DNA of 64,000 nt from Verrucolacustris abundans (GTDB taxonomy: Bacteria > Verrucomicrobiota > Verrucomicrobiia > Methylacidiphilales > Verrucolacustridaceae): NCBI GenBank assembly GCA_965194535.1, contig OZ239145.1, positions 62,001 to 126,000 of the forward strand, read 5' to 3'. The position numbers and the translations under genes were made by a program. How positions within the stretch are numbered: the stretch's first letter is position 1; each line of letters begins with the position of its first letter. The notes beneath the pieces are model-generated. The model did no database searches, was not told where the DNA came from, and was given only the letters and a program-made list of their open reading frames with translations. This document shows positions 1 to 7,928 of this stretch, piece by piece.

Positions 1-885
1 TTTTTGCTGGTCGAAGCGGTTGACTTTGATGACTGCTCCATCGGTCGCGAAGGAAAACTTTGTGCGGGCTTGGTCGAGTTCGCGAACTGCCGTCAGGACA
101 TCGGCAGGTTTACGAACGTGGCGAAACCAGGAGTGTCCCGGCAGTCCCCAAGAAAGAATTTGCTGATGGAGTTCGCTTTGGGTTTTGAGAGAGAGACCGA
201 CCGATTCCCCTAGGCCGTACAAAACGATGGCAAGGGGGCGTTTCGCCACCTCGCGAGAGTCGAGCAGTTTGAGGGTCCCTGCGGCGGCGTTTCTTGGGTT
301 CGCAAAAAGGGGCTCACCTTTTTTTGCGCGGGTTTGGTTGAGGGCGGCGAAGGCGGGTTCGGGAAGATAAACTTCACCACGAAATTCGATGCGGGGCGGC
401 AGATCGGGAACAGAGAGGGGTAGATTGCGAATGGTTTTGAGATTTTCGGTGATATCGTCGCCTTTTTCCCCGTCACCCCGGGTCAGACCAAGAGTGAGGA
501 GGCCGTTTTCGTAACGAATGCTTACGGCCAGGCCGTCCACTTTGGGTTCGATGGCAAACTCAGCCGCTTGGCCGTGAAGGTTTTTTTCAACACGATCGAG
601 AAATTCTGTCAGCTCCTGCTCGCTGTAGGTGTTGTTGAGGCTTTGCATCCGCAACGCGTGTGCGACGGTGCGAAAGGAGTCCAGCGGGGTGCCCCCGACC
701 TTGCGGGTGGGAGAGTTTTCGTCAGCCAGTTTGGGGTGCGCGGTTTCGAGATCGACCAGTTCGCGGTAGAGGCGATCGTAGGCGGCATCTGAGATTTCGG
801 GTTGGGCTTGAACGTAGTAGAGGTGGTCGTGCCGGCGGACTTCTTGAAGAAGGCGTGCGTAGCGTTGGGCGGGGGAGTTGCTCAC
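1..885 (-). CDS. ligA: NAD-dependent DNA ligase LigA, N-terminal part (cut by window edge)
   Basis: This is the first 295 residues of an NAD+-dependent DNA ligase, which seals nicks during replication and repair. The N-terminal NMN-binding Ia domain is recognisable by YYVQ followed by ISDAAYDRLYREL near residues 20-45. The adenylation motif EPKVDGLAVSIRYENG follows, with the KVDG lysine as the AMP acceptor. The OB, zinc-finger, HhH and BRCT domains would lie beyond position 1. The start is a GTG at 883-885 that overlaps the stop of the upstream VanZ-like gene (GTGA), suggesting translational coupling. Family assignment is firm; only the full length is unknown. Confidence 0.93.
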   Translation of the reverse strand, partial: MSNSPAQRYARLLQEVRRHDHLYYVQAQPEISDAAYDRLYRELVDLETAHPKLADENSPTRKVGGTPLDSFRTVAHALRMQSLNNTYSEQELTEFLDRVEKNLHGQAAEFAIEPKVDGLAVSIRYENGLLTLGLTRGDGEKGDDITENLKTIRNLPLSVPDLPPRIEFRGEVYLPEPAFAALNQTRAKKGEPLFANPRNAAAGTLKLLDSREVAKRPLAIVLYGLGESVGLSLKTQSELHQQILSWGLPGHSWFRHVRKPADVLTAVRELDQARTKFSFATDGAVIKVNRFDQQK

Positions 886-1223
886 CGGCGGCGGCGTCGC
901 AGGGCGAGGCCTAGGGAGATGCCGAGAACATCGGCAATCCAGTCACGAACGGAGACCTCACGACCGGGGGCGAGGCGTTGGCTCTGTTCATCGAGGGCTC
1001 CAAGAAGGGATCCAGTCATGCCCAATGCGACGGAGGGGTAAGGAAGGGCCCCGAGGAGAAACCCGAAGACAGTGTAGACGCCAAGATGCACAACTTTGTC
1101 ATTGGGAAGATGGACGAGGGAGTCGATCTTTTGAATACGGGTTGCGGGGAGGGCGGAGACACTCAGCATCAAGGCGTAGAAGGCGGCGCAGGGGAGAAAG
1201 TTTTTCCATGGCGGCTTTTCCAT
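882..1223 (-). CDS. VanZ-like family small membrane protein
   Basis: This 113-residue protein has about four hydrophobic segments and the VanZ-like pattern DKVVHLGVYTVFGFLLG (residues 42-58) followed by LDEQSQ and VRDWIADVLG near the C-terminus. VanZ-like proteins are small inner-membrane proteins of poorly known biochemistry. The frame stays open far upstream, antisense to the next gene, but the family begins at the ATG at 1221-1223, which I take as the start. It overlaps ligA by four bases and is divergent, with a 23-bp gap, from the MurQ fusion gene. The C-terminus ends in five arginines. Confidence 0.8.
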   Translation of the reverse strand: MEKPPWKNFLPCAAFYALMLSVSALPATRIQKIDSLVHLPNDKVVHLGVYTVFGFLLGALPYPSVALGMTGSLLGALDEQSQRLAPGREVSVRDWIADVLGISLGLALRRRRR

Positions 1224-1246
1224 AACAAGGGCATTTTGGGGGTAGA

Positions 1247-3046
1247 GTGAAGCAGAGCAACGCGAAAGAATTGGTTCCCCTTTTAGGGATTGAGGGTGGA
1301 GGGACGAAAACGTCCTGGATCCTGCTGGGTCAGGGCGGGCGGCGTTTGGCGGGAGGAACTGTAGGGGGATCAAATTTGATGTTAGTGGGGAGAGAGGGGT
1401 TGAGGAAGGTGGTGACGGAAATTGCGAGCAAGCTGCCGATGGCGCCGCAGTCGATTGGCGCGGGCTTTGCTGGGGCGAGGGGTAAGAAGGAGATGGAGAT
1501 GGCGCGAGGAGTTTTGCGTCAGGTGTGGCCGAGGGTGACGAAGGTGGTCGTTGGACAGGATACGGATTCGGCGCTTGGTGCGGCTTGGGGAGTGGAGGAT
1601 GGATTTTTGGTGATTGCGGGAACGGGTAGCAATGTGGTGGGGAGGGTAAAGGGGAGAAAATATGGTGCGGGGGGGCACGGGCATATTTTGGGAGATGCGG
1701 GCAGTGGGTATGATTTGGCTCAACGGGCGATTCGGGCGGTACTGCGTGAACGGGATCGTGAAGGAAAAGCTCCTGCTCTTGCGGCGACTTTGATGGCGCA
1801 CAGCGGAGCAGGGGACTTAGATCACTTGGTGCGGGAGGTTTATCGGTCTCATGGAAAGGAGTGGCTGGCGGGATTTGCGCCTGGAATTTTGAGGGCGGCT
1901 GAGAGGAGGGACCCGCTGGCGTGCCGTGTCGTACGAGCGAGTGCCTTGGAGCTAGCGGAGATGGCGGGGGAGTTGGCAAAAAGGGTGGGTGTAAGGCGAC
2001 CGCGCTGGGCTTTGACGGGAGGGCTTTTTCAAAACGGATTTTATCGGCAATCGTTCGTACGTGCCTTGCGTGGGATTTTCTCTGGTACAGAGATTTCCGT
2101 TTTAAAAATTCCAGGTGAGGTAGGGGCAGCACGAATGGTTGCAGGCTCCAGCTTGCGTGTAGGCGAGGAGGTCGATGCGGAGAGGCCACTGGTTTCTGTT
2201 GAGACGTTGCCGACGGAGCGAACCAATCCTCGGTCCCGAGGATTGCATAAAAAATCTGTGCATCAGCTGGTTCGGCTATTTGTGGAGGAGGAGGCCTTTA
2301 CTGTGCGAGGCCTCCGCAAGGCGAGTGGGGAGATCCAGAAAGCAGCTGAAATTGTATCTCGGGCGTTACAGCGGGGAGGGAGGCTTTTTTATGTGGGCGC
2401 GGGGACCAGTGGCCGGCTGGGCGTGTTAGATGCGAGCGAGATGCCTCCGACTTTTCATGCTCCACCCGAGCAAATGCAGGCAATTTTGGCGGGTGGGCCT
2501 GAGGCGATCTTTCGAGCTCAGGAGGGAGCGGAGGATGATGCCGAGGCGGGGAAGCGGTCGGTTTGTGAGAGGAGGGTTGGGAAACCGGATGTTTTGGTTG
2601 GATTGACGGCGAGCGGAAGGACCCCGTTTGTGCATGGGGCGCTTCGGGAGGGGTGTAGGTTGGGAGCTGCAACGGTGCTTGTTACTGCTCATCCGAATTG
2701 GAGTCCTGTGAAGGGAGGAGTTAGGCCTCAAGCGGTGGTCCGGTTGGATGTGGGGCCAGAATTAATTGCGGGGTCAACACGGTTGAAGGCTGGGACGGTA
2801 ACGAAGATGGTGTGCAATATTCTCAGCTCGGTAGCCATGATTCGGCTGGGTCGAGTGTTTGACAATCTTATGGTGAATGTAGTGCCGTCGAACGAGAAGC
2901 TACAAGCACGAGCCATTCAGCTGGTGCGCGCTCTGACTCAAACGGGCGTGGAAGAGGCGAGAAAAGCCCTTCATCTTTCAGGTGGAAAAGTCACTGTCGC
3001 CGTAGAGCGACTAAAAAAGGTTTCTCGCTTGCCGAGGAAAAGATGA
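1247..3046 (+). CDS. murQ: Fusion of a BadF-type amino-sugar kinase and MurNAc-6-phosphate etherase (MurQ)
   Basis: Residues 1 to about 310 form a BadF/BadG-type ATPase like MurK/GlcNAc kinase: GIEGGGTKTSW is the phosphate loop and GTGSN the second nucleotide motif. Residues about 325-599 are a complete MurQ SIS domain with GAGTSGRLGVLDASE (Glu398 as expected catalytic residue), AQEGAEDD (Glu426/429) and the SNEKLQARA tail. MurQ cleaves the lactyl ether of MurNAc-6-phosphate to give GlcNAc-6-phosphate and D-lactate. The fusion would let one cytoplasmic protein phosphorylate MurNAc (or GlcNAc) and then open it, as in cell-wall recycling. The start is a GTG at 1247 with a GGGGG-rich upstream stretch. 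Kinase substrate is inferred from the fusion; the etherase call is firm. Confidence 0.9.
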   Translation: MKQSNAKELVPLLGIEGGGTKTSWILLGQGGRRLAGGTVGGSNLMLVGREGLRKVVTEIASKLPMAPQSIGAGFAGARGKKEMEMARGVLRQVWPRVTKVVVGQDTDSALGAAWGVEDGFLVIAGTGSNVVGRVKGRKYGAGGHGHILGDAGSGYDLAQRAIRAVLRERDREGKAPALAATLMAHSGAGDLDHLVREVYRSHGKEWLAGFAPGILRAAERRDPLACRVVRASALELAEMAGELAKRVGVRRPRWALTGGLFQNGFYRQSFVRALRGIFSGTEISVLKIPGEVGAARMVAGSSLRVGEEVDAERPLVSVETLPTERTNPRSRGLHKKSVHQLVRLFVEEEAFTVRGLRKASGEIQKAAEIVSRALQRGGRLFYVGAGTSGRLGVLDASEMPPTFHAPPEQMQAILAGGPEAIFRAQEGAEDDAEAGKRSVCERRVGKPDVLVGLTASGRTPFVHGALREGCRLGAATVLVTAHPNWSPVKGGVRPQAVVRLDVGPELIAGSTRLKAGTVTKMVCNILSSVAMIRLGRVFDNLMVNVVPSNEKLQARAIQLVRALTQTGVEEARKALHLSGGKVTVAVERLKKVSRLPRKR

Positions 3047-3543
3047 GGAGCAGATTCGGGCTGATGAAAAAGATTCTAATCTACGTTACTCTTATTGGGT
3101 GGGCGTGGGGTTTCGGTTGGGCCGCAGAGGCGAATCTAGCGGGACTTTGGAAAAATACGGCGATCGGAATATCGCAATCGATGGTTATTGTTTCTCAAGA
3201 GGGACCTTTCTTGCATGTGGCGGGGTATGGAGTGTGGGCGGATGGGGGGCCAGGGGTGTGGCATGGGAAGGGAAAGATAGAAGGGGCGCGGGTTAAGTTG
3301 CCGTTAACCTATACTCAACTTCCTAAGCCAGGGTTTGATCCGAAGGTGGAGTTGGATCTTCAGATTTCGAGCGATGCAAAAATTTTGGAGGGAACTTGGA
3401 AAAACAGTTTAGGAAGAAAAGGACCCGTGAAGTTTGTGAAAGTAAATGCGGAGTCAGCTCCCAAAGTGGGAAGCCAGGCTGAGGTTCCGGTAGGGGAGGG
3501 CCCTGCGGCTGACACAGAGGCAAAAGAGGAAGCGAAGCCTTAA
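3043..3543 (+). CDS. Secreted protein of unknown function
   Basis: A 166-residue protein with a typical signal peptide (MKKILIYVTLIGWAWGFGWAAEA at residues 8-30), then a beta-rich small domain beginning NLAGLWKN and containing LEGTWKN, the start and end signature of lipocalin-like or extracellular 'weight' domains. The tail is acidic and low complexity. The chosen ATG overlaps the stop of the MurQ fusion (ATGA) and has GAGG five bases upstream. An ATG at 3064 would give a more usual signal peptide. Export is well supported; function is not known. Confidence 0.72.
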   Translation: MRSRFGLMKKILIYVTLIGWAWGFGWAAEANLAGLWKNTAIGISQSMVIVSQEGPFLHVAGYGVWADGGPGVWHGKGKIEGARVKLPLTYTQLPKPGFDPKVELDLQISSDAKILEGTWKNSLGRKGPVKFVKVNAESAPKVGSQAEVPVGEGPAADTEAKEEAKP

Positions 3544-3638
3544 ACGCCGTGAACTCGCCCTACTTCGTTCCGCAGTTACGGAACTACGAAGTGCTAGAAA
3601 AGAAAAGAAAAGGGGATCTGTTAAACGCCGTGGACTCG
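3540..3638. repeat. Duplicated gene 3' end with a hairpin between convergent genes
   Basis: An 18-bp direct repeat (ttaaacgccgtgRactcg, one mismatch) occurs at 3540-3557 and 3621-3638. The second copy is the last codons and stop of purU; the first supplies the stop codon of the secreted-protein gene. Between them is a bulged hairpin at 3562-3592 (ACTTCG-TTCCG arms pairing with CGGAA and CGAAGT), then a purine-rich AAAAG run. It may act as a two-way transcription stop, although no T-run is adjacent on the plus strand. Confidence 0.55.
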
Positions 3639-4475
3639 ACCCCAGTGAATGTCGAGTTGGCGGCTTAGGCAGAGTTTCAGCGCACGGAGGAGGCACGCGG
3701 CCTCAAGTTTCTGTCCACGTGAGATGATGCTTGCGAGTTGCTCATTGGGGCGGAGACGCAGAACGTCTTGGCAGAGAATGGGCCCTTGATCTAAATCGGG
3801 AGTCACAAAGTGCGCAGTCACTCCCACGATCTTGACTCCTTTGTCGTAGGCTTGGCGGTAGGCAGATGCTCCCGGGAAGGCGGGCAAGAGGGAGGGGTGA
3901 ATGTTCAGAATTCTGTTTTTCCAGTGCCAAACAAAATCAGGGGAGAGAATCTTCATAAAGCGAGCAAGCACGACGAGATCGACTTCAGCTTTTTCTAGGT
4001 GGGATTGAAGAACGGCCTCAGCCCGTGGCCGATCCCGATAATCGATAAAGGCGAAGGGAAGGCGGAAGCGACGGGCGAGGGATCGAAGTTGAGGATGATT
4101 TCCTGCAACGAGAACAGGTTCGGCAGTAAGGCCGCGAGATTTCCACGCACGGAGAATGGCCTCAGCCGCATGTGTCTCTTTGGATACCAGGATGGCAAGG
4201 CGTTTGCGGGTTCTTGTCGCATCGGAAAGGCGAAGAGTGAGCTTCATGCGAAGTTGCTGTGCGAGAGAGAGGAGCTGGGCACGGATCTTTTGCCCTTCAA
4301 GTTTTGAGCCGGGCCACGAAGCGAGAAGAGTCATGCGGAACTTGCCTCGAGCGACTTGTTCCTCGAGGGATTCGATATTGGCGCCCATGCGGAACAGCTG
4401 TTGAGTCACCGCGGCAATGGCGCCCGAACGATCTGGCCCGACTAATCCGATTGTGACAAAGGAGCGGCTGGGCAT
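3621..4475 (-). CDS. purU: Formyltetrahydrofolate deformylase PurU
   Basis: This 284-residue enzyme hydrolyses 10-formyl-THF to formate and THF, balancing one-carbon pools. An N-terminal ACT domain (residues 6-80, starting IGLVGPDRSGAIAAVTQ) precedes a formyltransferase fold. The catalytic Asn-His-Asp set is visible as NIHPSLLP (Asn191, His193) and DLDQGPIL (Asp229). Length fits the family. It starts one base after the queD stop and is the last gene of a compact minus-strand cluster. Confidence 0.93.
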   Translation of the reverse strand: MPSRSFVTIGLVGPDRSGAIAAVTQQLFRMGANIESLEEQVARGKFRMTLLASWPGSKLEGQKIRAQLLSLAQQLRMKLTLRLSDATRTRKRLAILVSKETHAAEAILRAWKSRGLTAEPVLVAGNHPQLRSLARRFRLPFAFIDYRDRPRAEAVLQSHLEKAEVDLVVLARFMKILSPDFVWHWKNRILNIHPSLLPAFPGASAYRQAYDKGVKIVGVTAHFVTPDLDQGPILCQDVLRLRPNEQLASIISRGQKLEAACLLRALKLCLSRQLDIHWGRVHGV

Positions 4476-4476
4476 T

Positions 4477-4839
4477 TTAATTGGCCCTCAAGGTGCAAGA
4501 AGCGCGCGGTGTTTCGTGCAAAGTGATTTCGGAAAGACCCGGGAGAAGCGGGGCTAGTTTTTTCCAAAACCATTGGCACATGATCTCCAAAGTTGGGTTT
4601 TCTAGTCCTGCCATATCGTTGAGACACGAGTGATCGAGCTTTTCAAGGATTGGGCGGACCGCTTCGGCAATTTTCGCGTGGTCGTAAAGAAGGCCTGATT
4701 TTGGATCGGCTACACCCGAAACACACACTTCGAGTGAAAAGCTGTGACCATGAAGCTGGCGACACTTATGACCCTCTGGAAAGGAGGGGAGGTGTTGCGC
4801 GGCTTCAAAATCGAACTTCCGGCGAAGGGTGATGAGCAT
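4477..4839 (-). CDS. queD: 6-carboxytetrahydropterin synthase QueD-like
   Basis: This 120-residue protein belongs to the PTPS/QueD family, which converts dihydroneopterin triphosphate to 6-carboxytetrahydropterin in queuosine biosynthesis. Zinc ligands His16 (AAQHLP), His30 and His32 (LHGHSF) and catalytic Cys26 are present, and the conserved NPTLE motif follows. The neighbour purU starts one base downstream, and the acyltransferase stop is nine bases upstream, so it is cotranscribed. FolE2, which makes the substrate, is at the other end of the window. A 6-pyruvoyl activity cannot be excluded by sequence alone. Confidence 0.9.
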   Translation of the reverse strand: MLITLRRKFDFEAAQHLPSFPEGHKCRQLHGHSFSLEVCVSGVADPKSGLLYDHAKIAEAVRPILEKLDHSCLNDMAGLENPTLEIMCQWFWKKLAPLLPGLSEITLHETPRASCTLRAN

Positions 4840-4848
4840 CGTTTCTTT

Positions 4849-5994
4849 CTAGGGGGAGATGGATTTGGGGGCAACCGGGGGAGTCAGCCAGCGGGTGAGT
4901 ATTTTTTCGAGGCATCCGCCCCAAACAGCCAATCCAGTGGCAATGAGGAGAAGGCTTGGGACCGCAATCCACGCAGATTGATCCTTCAGGCGAGAGGCAA
5001 AGTGTATGGCATAGGGTTGGTGAACCAAGTAGATGCCGTAGGAAAAAGAGCCTGCCAGTGCAAGACCCTGGCCCAAGTAGGGAATTTTTGACCAAAATCC
5101 TGAGGCTCCTGCCACAACAAGAAAACAGGCGATTCCAGTCAGAAAATCAACCGCCACGTATCCTCGAGGGAGTTGGTAGACTAGAAGAGCGACAGGGTAG
5201 AGGCAGAGCCCAGTCAGAAGGCCACGACCCCGAAGCAACCAGTTCTCAAAAGAGTCTGGGTGTTTCGCGAACCAAGAGCCCAACACCATGCCAAATGCGA
5301 ATTCGGGAAGGCGACTGAGTCCGCATCCTCCCAGAACCCACTGCCCGCTGGATGGGTGGATATAGAGAAGGTAGACACGGGCAAAAAATCCGGCGACCAC
5401 CGCGACTACCAGGAAGGGAATTGGCCCCCACTTTCGCAGTCCCGCCATGAGGATGGGAAAGAGAGCAAAAAGCTGAATGATGAGGCAAAAGTACCACCAA
5501 GCCGCATTGAGATAGAAAAAGTTGTAGTCGATCCATAGAAACCGTAGCCCCGAGAGGCTTACCCAGAATCGCCTGTCGACAGTCTCGAGGCGGGCCTCAA
5601 ATGGGCTGATGAGGTAGATCAGATGGGCAAACCAGTACATCGGATACAGCCGGACAAGCCGATGAAGTATCCAAGAGCCCCAAGCCACACCCCCGGATTT
5701 CTCGGCAGCACGGGTGGCGGATTGAGCGAGAACAAACCCGCTCGCTACAAGAAAAAGACCTACCGCATGAAAACCTAGCATGGAAACACCGATGAAAATG
5801 GAGCGGCCGATGGACGTCAGGAACGGAATAAGTCCTGTCCATGTGTCAGGTCGGATTACTCCGGTGATAAAATCAGAGCCGATCGGGGAGGGGGGTTTGA
5901 TCCAGCAGGTGAAGGAGTGAAAGTAAACGACCCAGAGAATTGCCCACCCTTTCGTGACGTCGAGCCAGGCCATTCTTCCCTTCGCCATACGCAA
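4849..5994 (-). CDS. Acyltransferase family 3 membrane protein
   Basis: A 381-residue polytopic protein with about ten hydrophobic helices. Its N-terminus has LDVTKGWAILWVVYFHS, the hallmark of acyltransferase-3 (OatA/NodX type) proteins, where the histidine is essential for acyl transfer to surface sugars. A second family feature, GIYLVHQPYAI, is near residue 325. The target is unknown; exopolysaccharide, lipopolysaccharide or peptidoglycan modification are all possible. Second Met residues at 3 and 8 are alternative starts. It lies between the serine hydrolase and queD. Confidence 0.85.
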   Translation of the reverse strand: MRMAKGRMAWLDVTKGWAILWVVYFHSFTCWIKPPSPIGSDFITGVIRPDTWTGLIPFLTSIGRSIFIGVSMLGFHAVGLFLVASGFVLAQSATRAAEKSGGVAWGSWILHRLVRLYPMYWFAHLIYLISPFEARLETVDRRFWVSLSGLRFLWIDYNFFYLNAAWWYFCLIIQLFALFPILMAGLRKWGPIPFLVVAVVAGFFARVYLLYIHPSSGQWVLGGCGLSRLPEFAFGMVLGSWFAKHPDSFENWLLRGRGLLTGLCLYPVALLVYQLPRGYVAVDFLTGIACFLVVAGASGFWSKIPYLGQGLALAGSFSYGIYLVHQPYAIHFASRLKDQSAWIAVPSLLLIATGLAVWGGCLEKILTRWLTPPVAPKSISP

Positions 5995-6013
5995 GATTAA
6001 GAGATTGGTTCTC

Positions 6014-7045
6014 TTAGGCCAATTCGGAACGCAAAAGGTCGATCAGGGTTCGCATGCGGGCCTGATGGCGGGGTTCGGGTACTTGTCCAATGAGGCATAG
6101 GGCGACAACAAGATCATGCTCTGGATCGGCAAAACCGATTGAGGAGCGAGCGCCACCGTGACCGAAGGCTTTGTTGGAAGACTTTGTACCAAATCCGTAG
6201 GGCACGGTAGTGGCTCCGTGCTTGTTGCTGTCCAAAATGATGCCAAGGCCAAAATCTACGATGTGAAGAAATGTCATGTCTTTCACTCCCGTGCGCCAGG
6301 GTTGCAAAAACTTGCGGATTGAGGCGGGTTGTAGAACTTTCTTTCCCGTTTCCGGGCTAACGCCTCCTGATCCTACAGTTTGGTAGAAGCGTGCTATATC
6401 AAGGGAGGATCCGCAAAGATTGCCAAATTCGTTCTCTATTGGAGCGGCTACCCATTGATCGGATTTTCGCTCATCCATGGGTATTTCAGCATAACGGTTT
6501 TTTTCTGCAAAAAAGATCCCGCGTGCTCCACTTGGTTCGAGAATGGTTTGATGGAGGAAGTCTCGCCATGGGTGATTTGAGTGATGCTCGATCCACTGTT
6601 GTAAAAGCCACCAACCACCGCGGGGATCGTAGGCGGCTTGTTCAGGGGTGAGTTGGCAGTCAGCCGAGCTCGTTTGAGCCAAAGTTTGCAAAGTGATGTT
6701 TCTGGGTGCCGAAAGGTCTAGGTTTGGAAACCGAAGGCCCGTCTGGTGCGTGAGTACAGAGCGCAATTTTAGATTTCCAAGTGGCGTGCCTGCCAGATCG
6801 GGAAAGGTTATGGCAAGGGAGAGATCCCAAAGCTCTGGTTTTTCCTCAAGAACCTTAAGAACGCCCGCTGCGACAACAGGTTTGCCTGCGGAGAGCCAAC
6901 AGACGGAGGCATGAGGAGCGGTCACTTTGCCGCCATAGAGTGTGTGCGGGTTGCCGCGGTGGATGGCGGTCAGGGAGTACCCGCACCACTGGTTTGAACT
7001 TAGACCCTCCTCCAGATGGCGTTGGGTCCGCGGGAGGTCAGGCAT
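6014..7045 (-). CDS. Beta-lactamase-fold serine hydrolase (class C/EstB type)
   Basis: This 343-residue protein shows the serine beta-lactamase/DD-peptidase fold: SAGK (Ser52, Lys55) as SxxK, YDPRGG as the tyrosine motif, and FGHGGARSSIGFADP replacing KTG with HGG, as in EstB-type esterases. No signal peptide is evident, so it may be a cytoplasmic esterase and not a wall enzyme. The ATG at 7043-7045 overlaps the CDF transporter stop by eight bases; a longer version from 7090 would overlap it by 53 bases, so I prefer the short form. Confidence 0.82.
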   Translation of the reverse strand: MPDLPRTQRHLEEGLSSNQWCGYSLTAIHRGNPHTLYGGKVTAPHASVCWLSAGKPVVAAGVLKVLEEKPELWDLSLAITFPDLAGTPLGNLKLRSVLTHQTGLRFPNLDLSAPRNITLQTLAQTSSADCQLTPEQAAYDPRGGWWLLQQWIEHHSNHPWRDFLHQTILEPSGARGIFFAEKNRYAEIPMDERKSDQWVAAPIENEFGNLCGSSLDIARFYQTVGSGGVSPETGKKVLQPASIRKFLQPWRTGVKDMTFLHIVDFGLGIILDSNKHGATTVPYGFGTKSSNKAFGHGGARSSIGFADPEHDLVVALCLIGQVPEPRHQARMRTLIDLLRSELA

Positions 7046-7928
7046 CGGGTTCGATCGGAAGATCGCCGGGTTCGTGTCGAAGGGCGACATGGGTGACGCC
7101 GGGAAAAGAGTCCCGTAACGCCTGGTTCACGCGGTTTTCTATTTCGAAGACTTGGCGTGCGGTAAGTTGGTCGGCGACCTGAATATGGAGATCAATGTGG
7201 ATATCGTTTTGCATTCCGTGAGAGCGGATGGCGTGGGCGCCGCGAACACCCTCCACCTTTTCGGCAACGGACCGAATCAGGGCAGGGTCAAGGCGGGTTG
7301 CATCGGACACAACTTTTACGCCCTCGAGTAAAATCTCGTAGATTGCCCGGCCTAAGAAAATGACGATTCCGATGGCTAAAAGAGGATCGAGCCAAGGAAT
7401 TTGAAACGCCCCGCTCCCTAGCGCGGCTATGGCGAGGAGCGAAGAGTAGATGTCTGTGCGGGTGTGCGTCGCATCAGCGAGGAGAAGGGGGCTTGAAACC
7501 TCAAGCCCTGCCCTCTTTTCCCAGTTCGACAAGAAAGTGTTTACGACAATTCCCAGCATAAGGAGGGAGAGTCCCAGCCAGCTAAATTGTGGGGCGGGAG
7601 AGTGGTGGAGCAGGCGCGAGATGGAAGCTCCCAAGATTTCCCATGCACTGAGAAAGAGAAGACCTGCCACAATCATGGTGGTGAGGATTTCGTATTTGCG
7701 ATGTCCATAAGGGTGGTTGGCATCCGGAGGACGGGCGGCAGCGGTGATTCCGATGAGGGCGATAACGCTGGCGGCACCATCGAGAAGGGAGTGCATCGCA
7801 TCGGAAAGAACGCCCAAACTGCCAAACCGCCAACCGATCCAAAACTTAAGAGCTGCGAGAAGAACGTTGCAAACGAGGGCAGTTAGCAGGACGTGACGAA
7901 TCCGAGCGGCACGAATTGCGTCACTCAC
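7038..7928 (-). CDS. Cation diffusion facilitator (Zn/Fe efflux) transporter
   Basis: This 296-residue CDF protein has six predicted helices and a cytoplasmic C-terminal domain with HIDLHIQV. The metal site is built by HSLLD in helix 2 (His46, Asp50) and HTRTD in helix 5; HxxxD pairs usually indicate zinc preference. It exports divalent metal in exchange for protons. It overlaps the upstream SDR gene by four bases and the downstream hydrolase by eight, so the three are translationally linked. Confidence 0.92.
   Translation of the reverse strand: MSDAIRAARIRHVLLTALVCNVLLAALKFWIGWRFGSLGVLSDAMHSLLDGAASVIALIGITAAARPPDANHPYGHRKYEILTTMIVAGLLFLSAWEILGASISRLLHHSPAPQFSWLGLSLLMLGIVVNTFLSNWEKRAGLEVSSPLLLADATHTRTDIYSSLLAIAALGSGAFQIPWLDPLLAIGIVIFLGRAIYEILLEGVKVVSDATRLDPALIRSVAEKVEGVRGAHAIRSHGMQNDIHIDLHIQVADQLTARQVFEIENRVNQALRDSFPGVTHVALRHEPGDLPIEPDA

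Noticed and set aside
1224..2189. Minus-strand extension of the VanZ-like frame to 435 residues
   Set aside because: The added part is proline/histidine/serine-rich and lies antisense to the kinase/MurQ fusion; the VanZ family begins at 1223.
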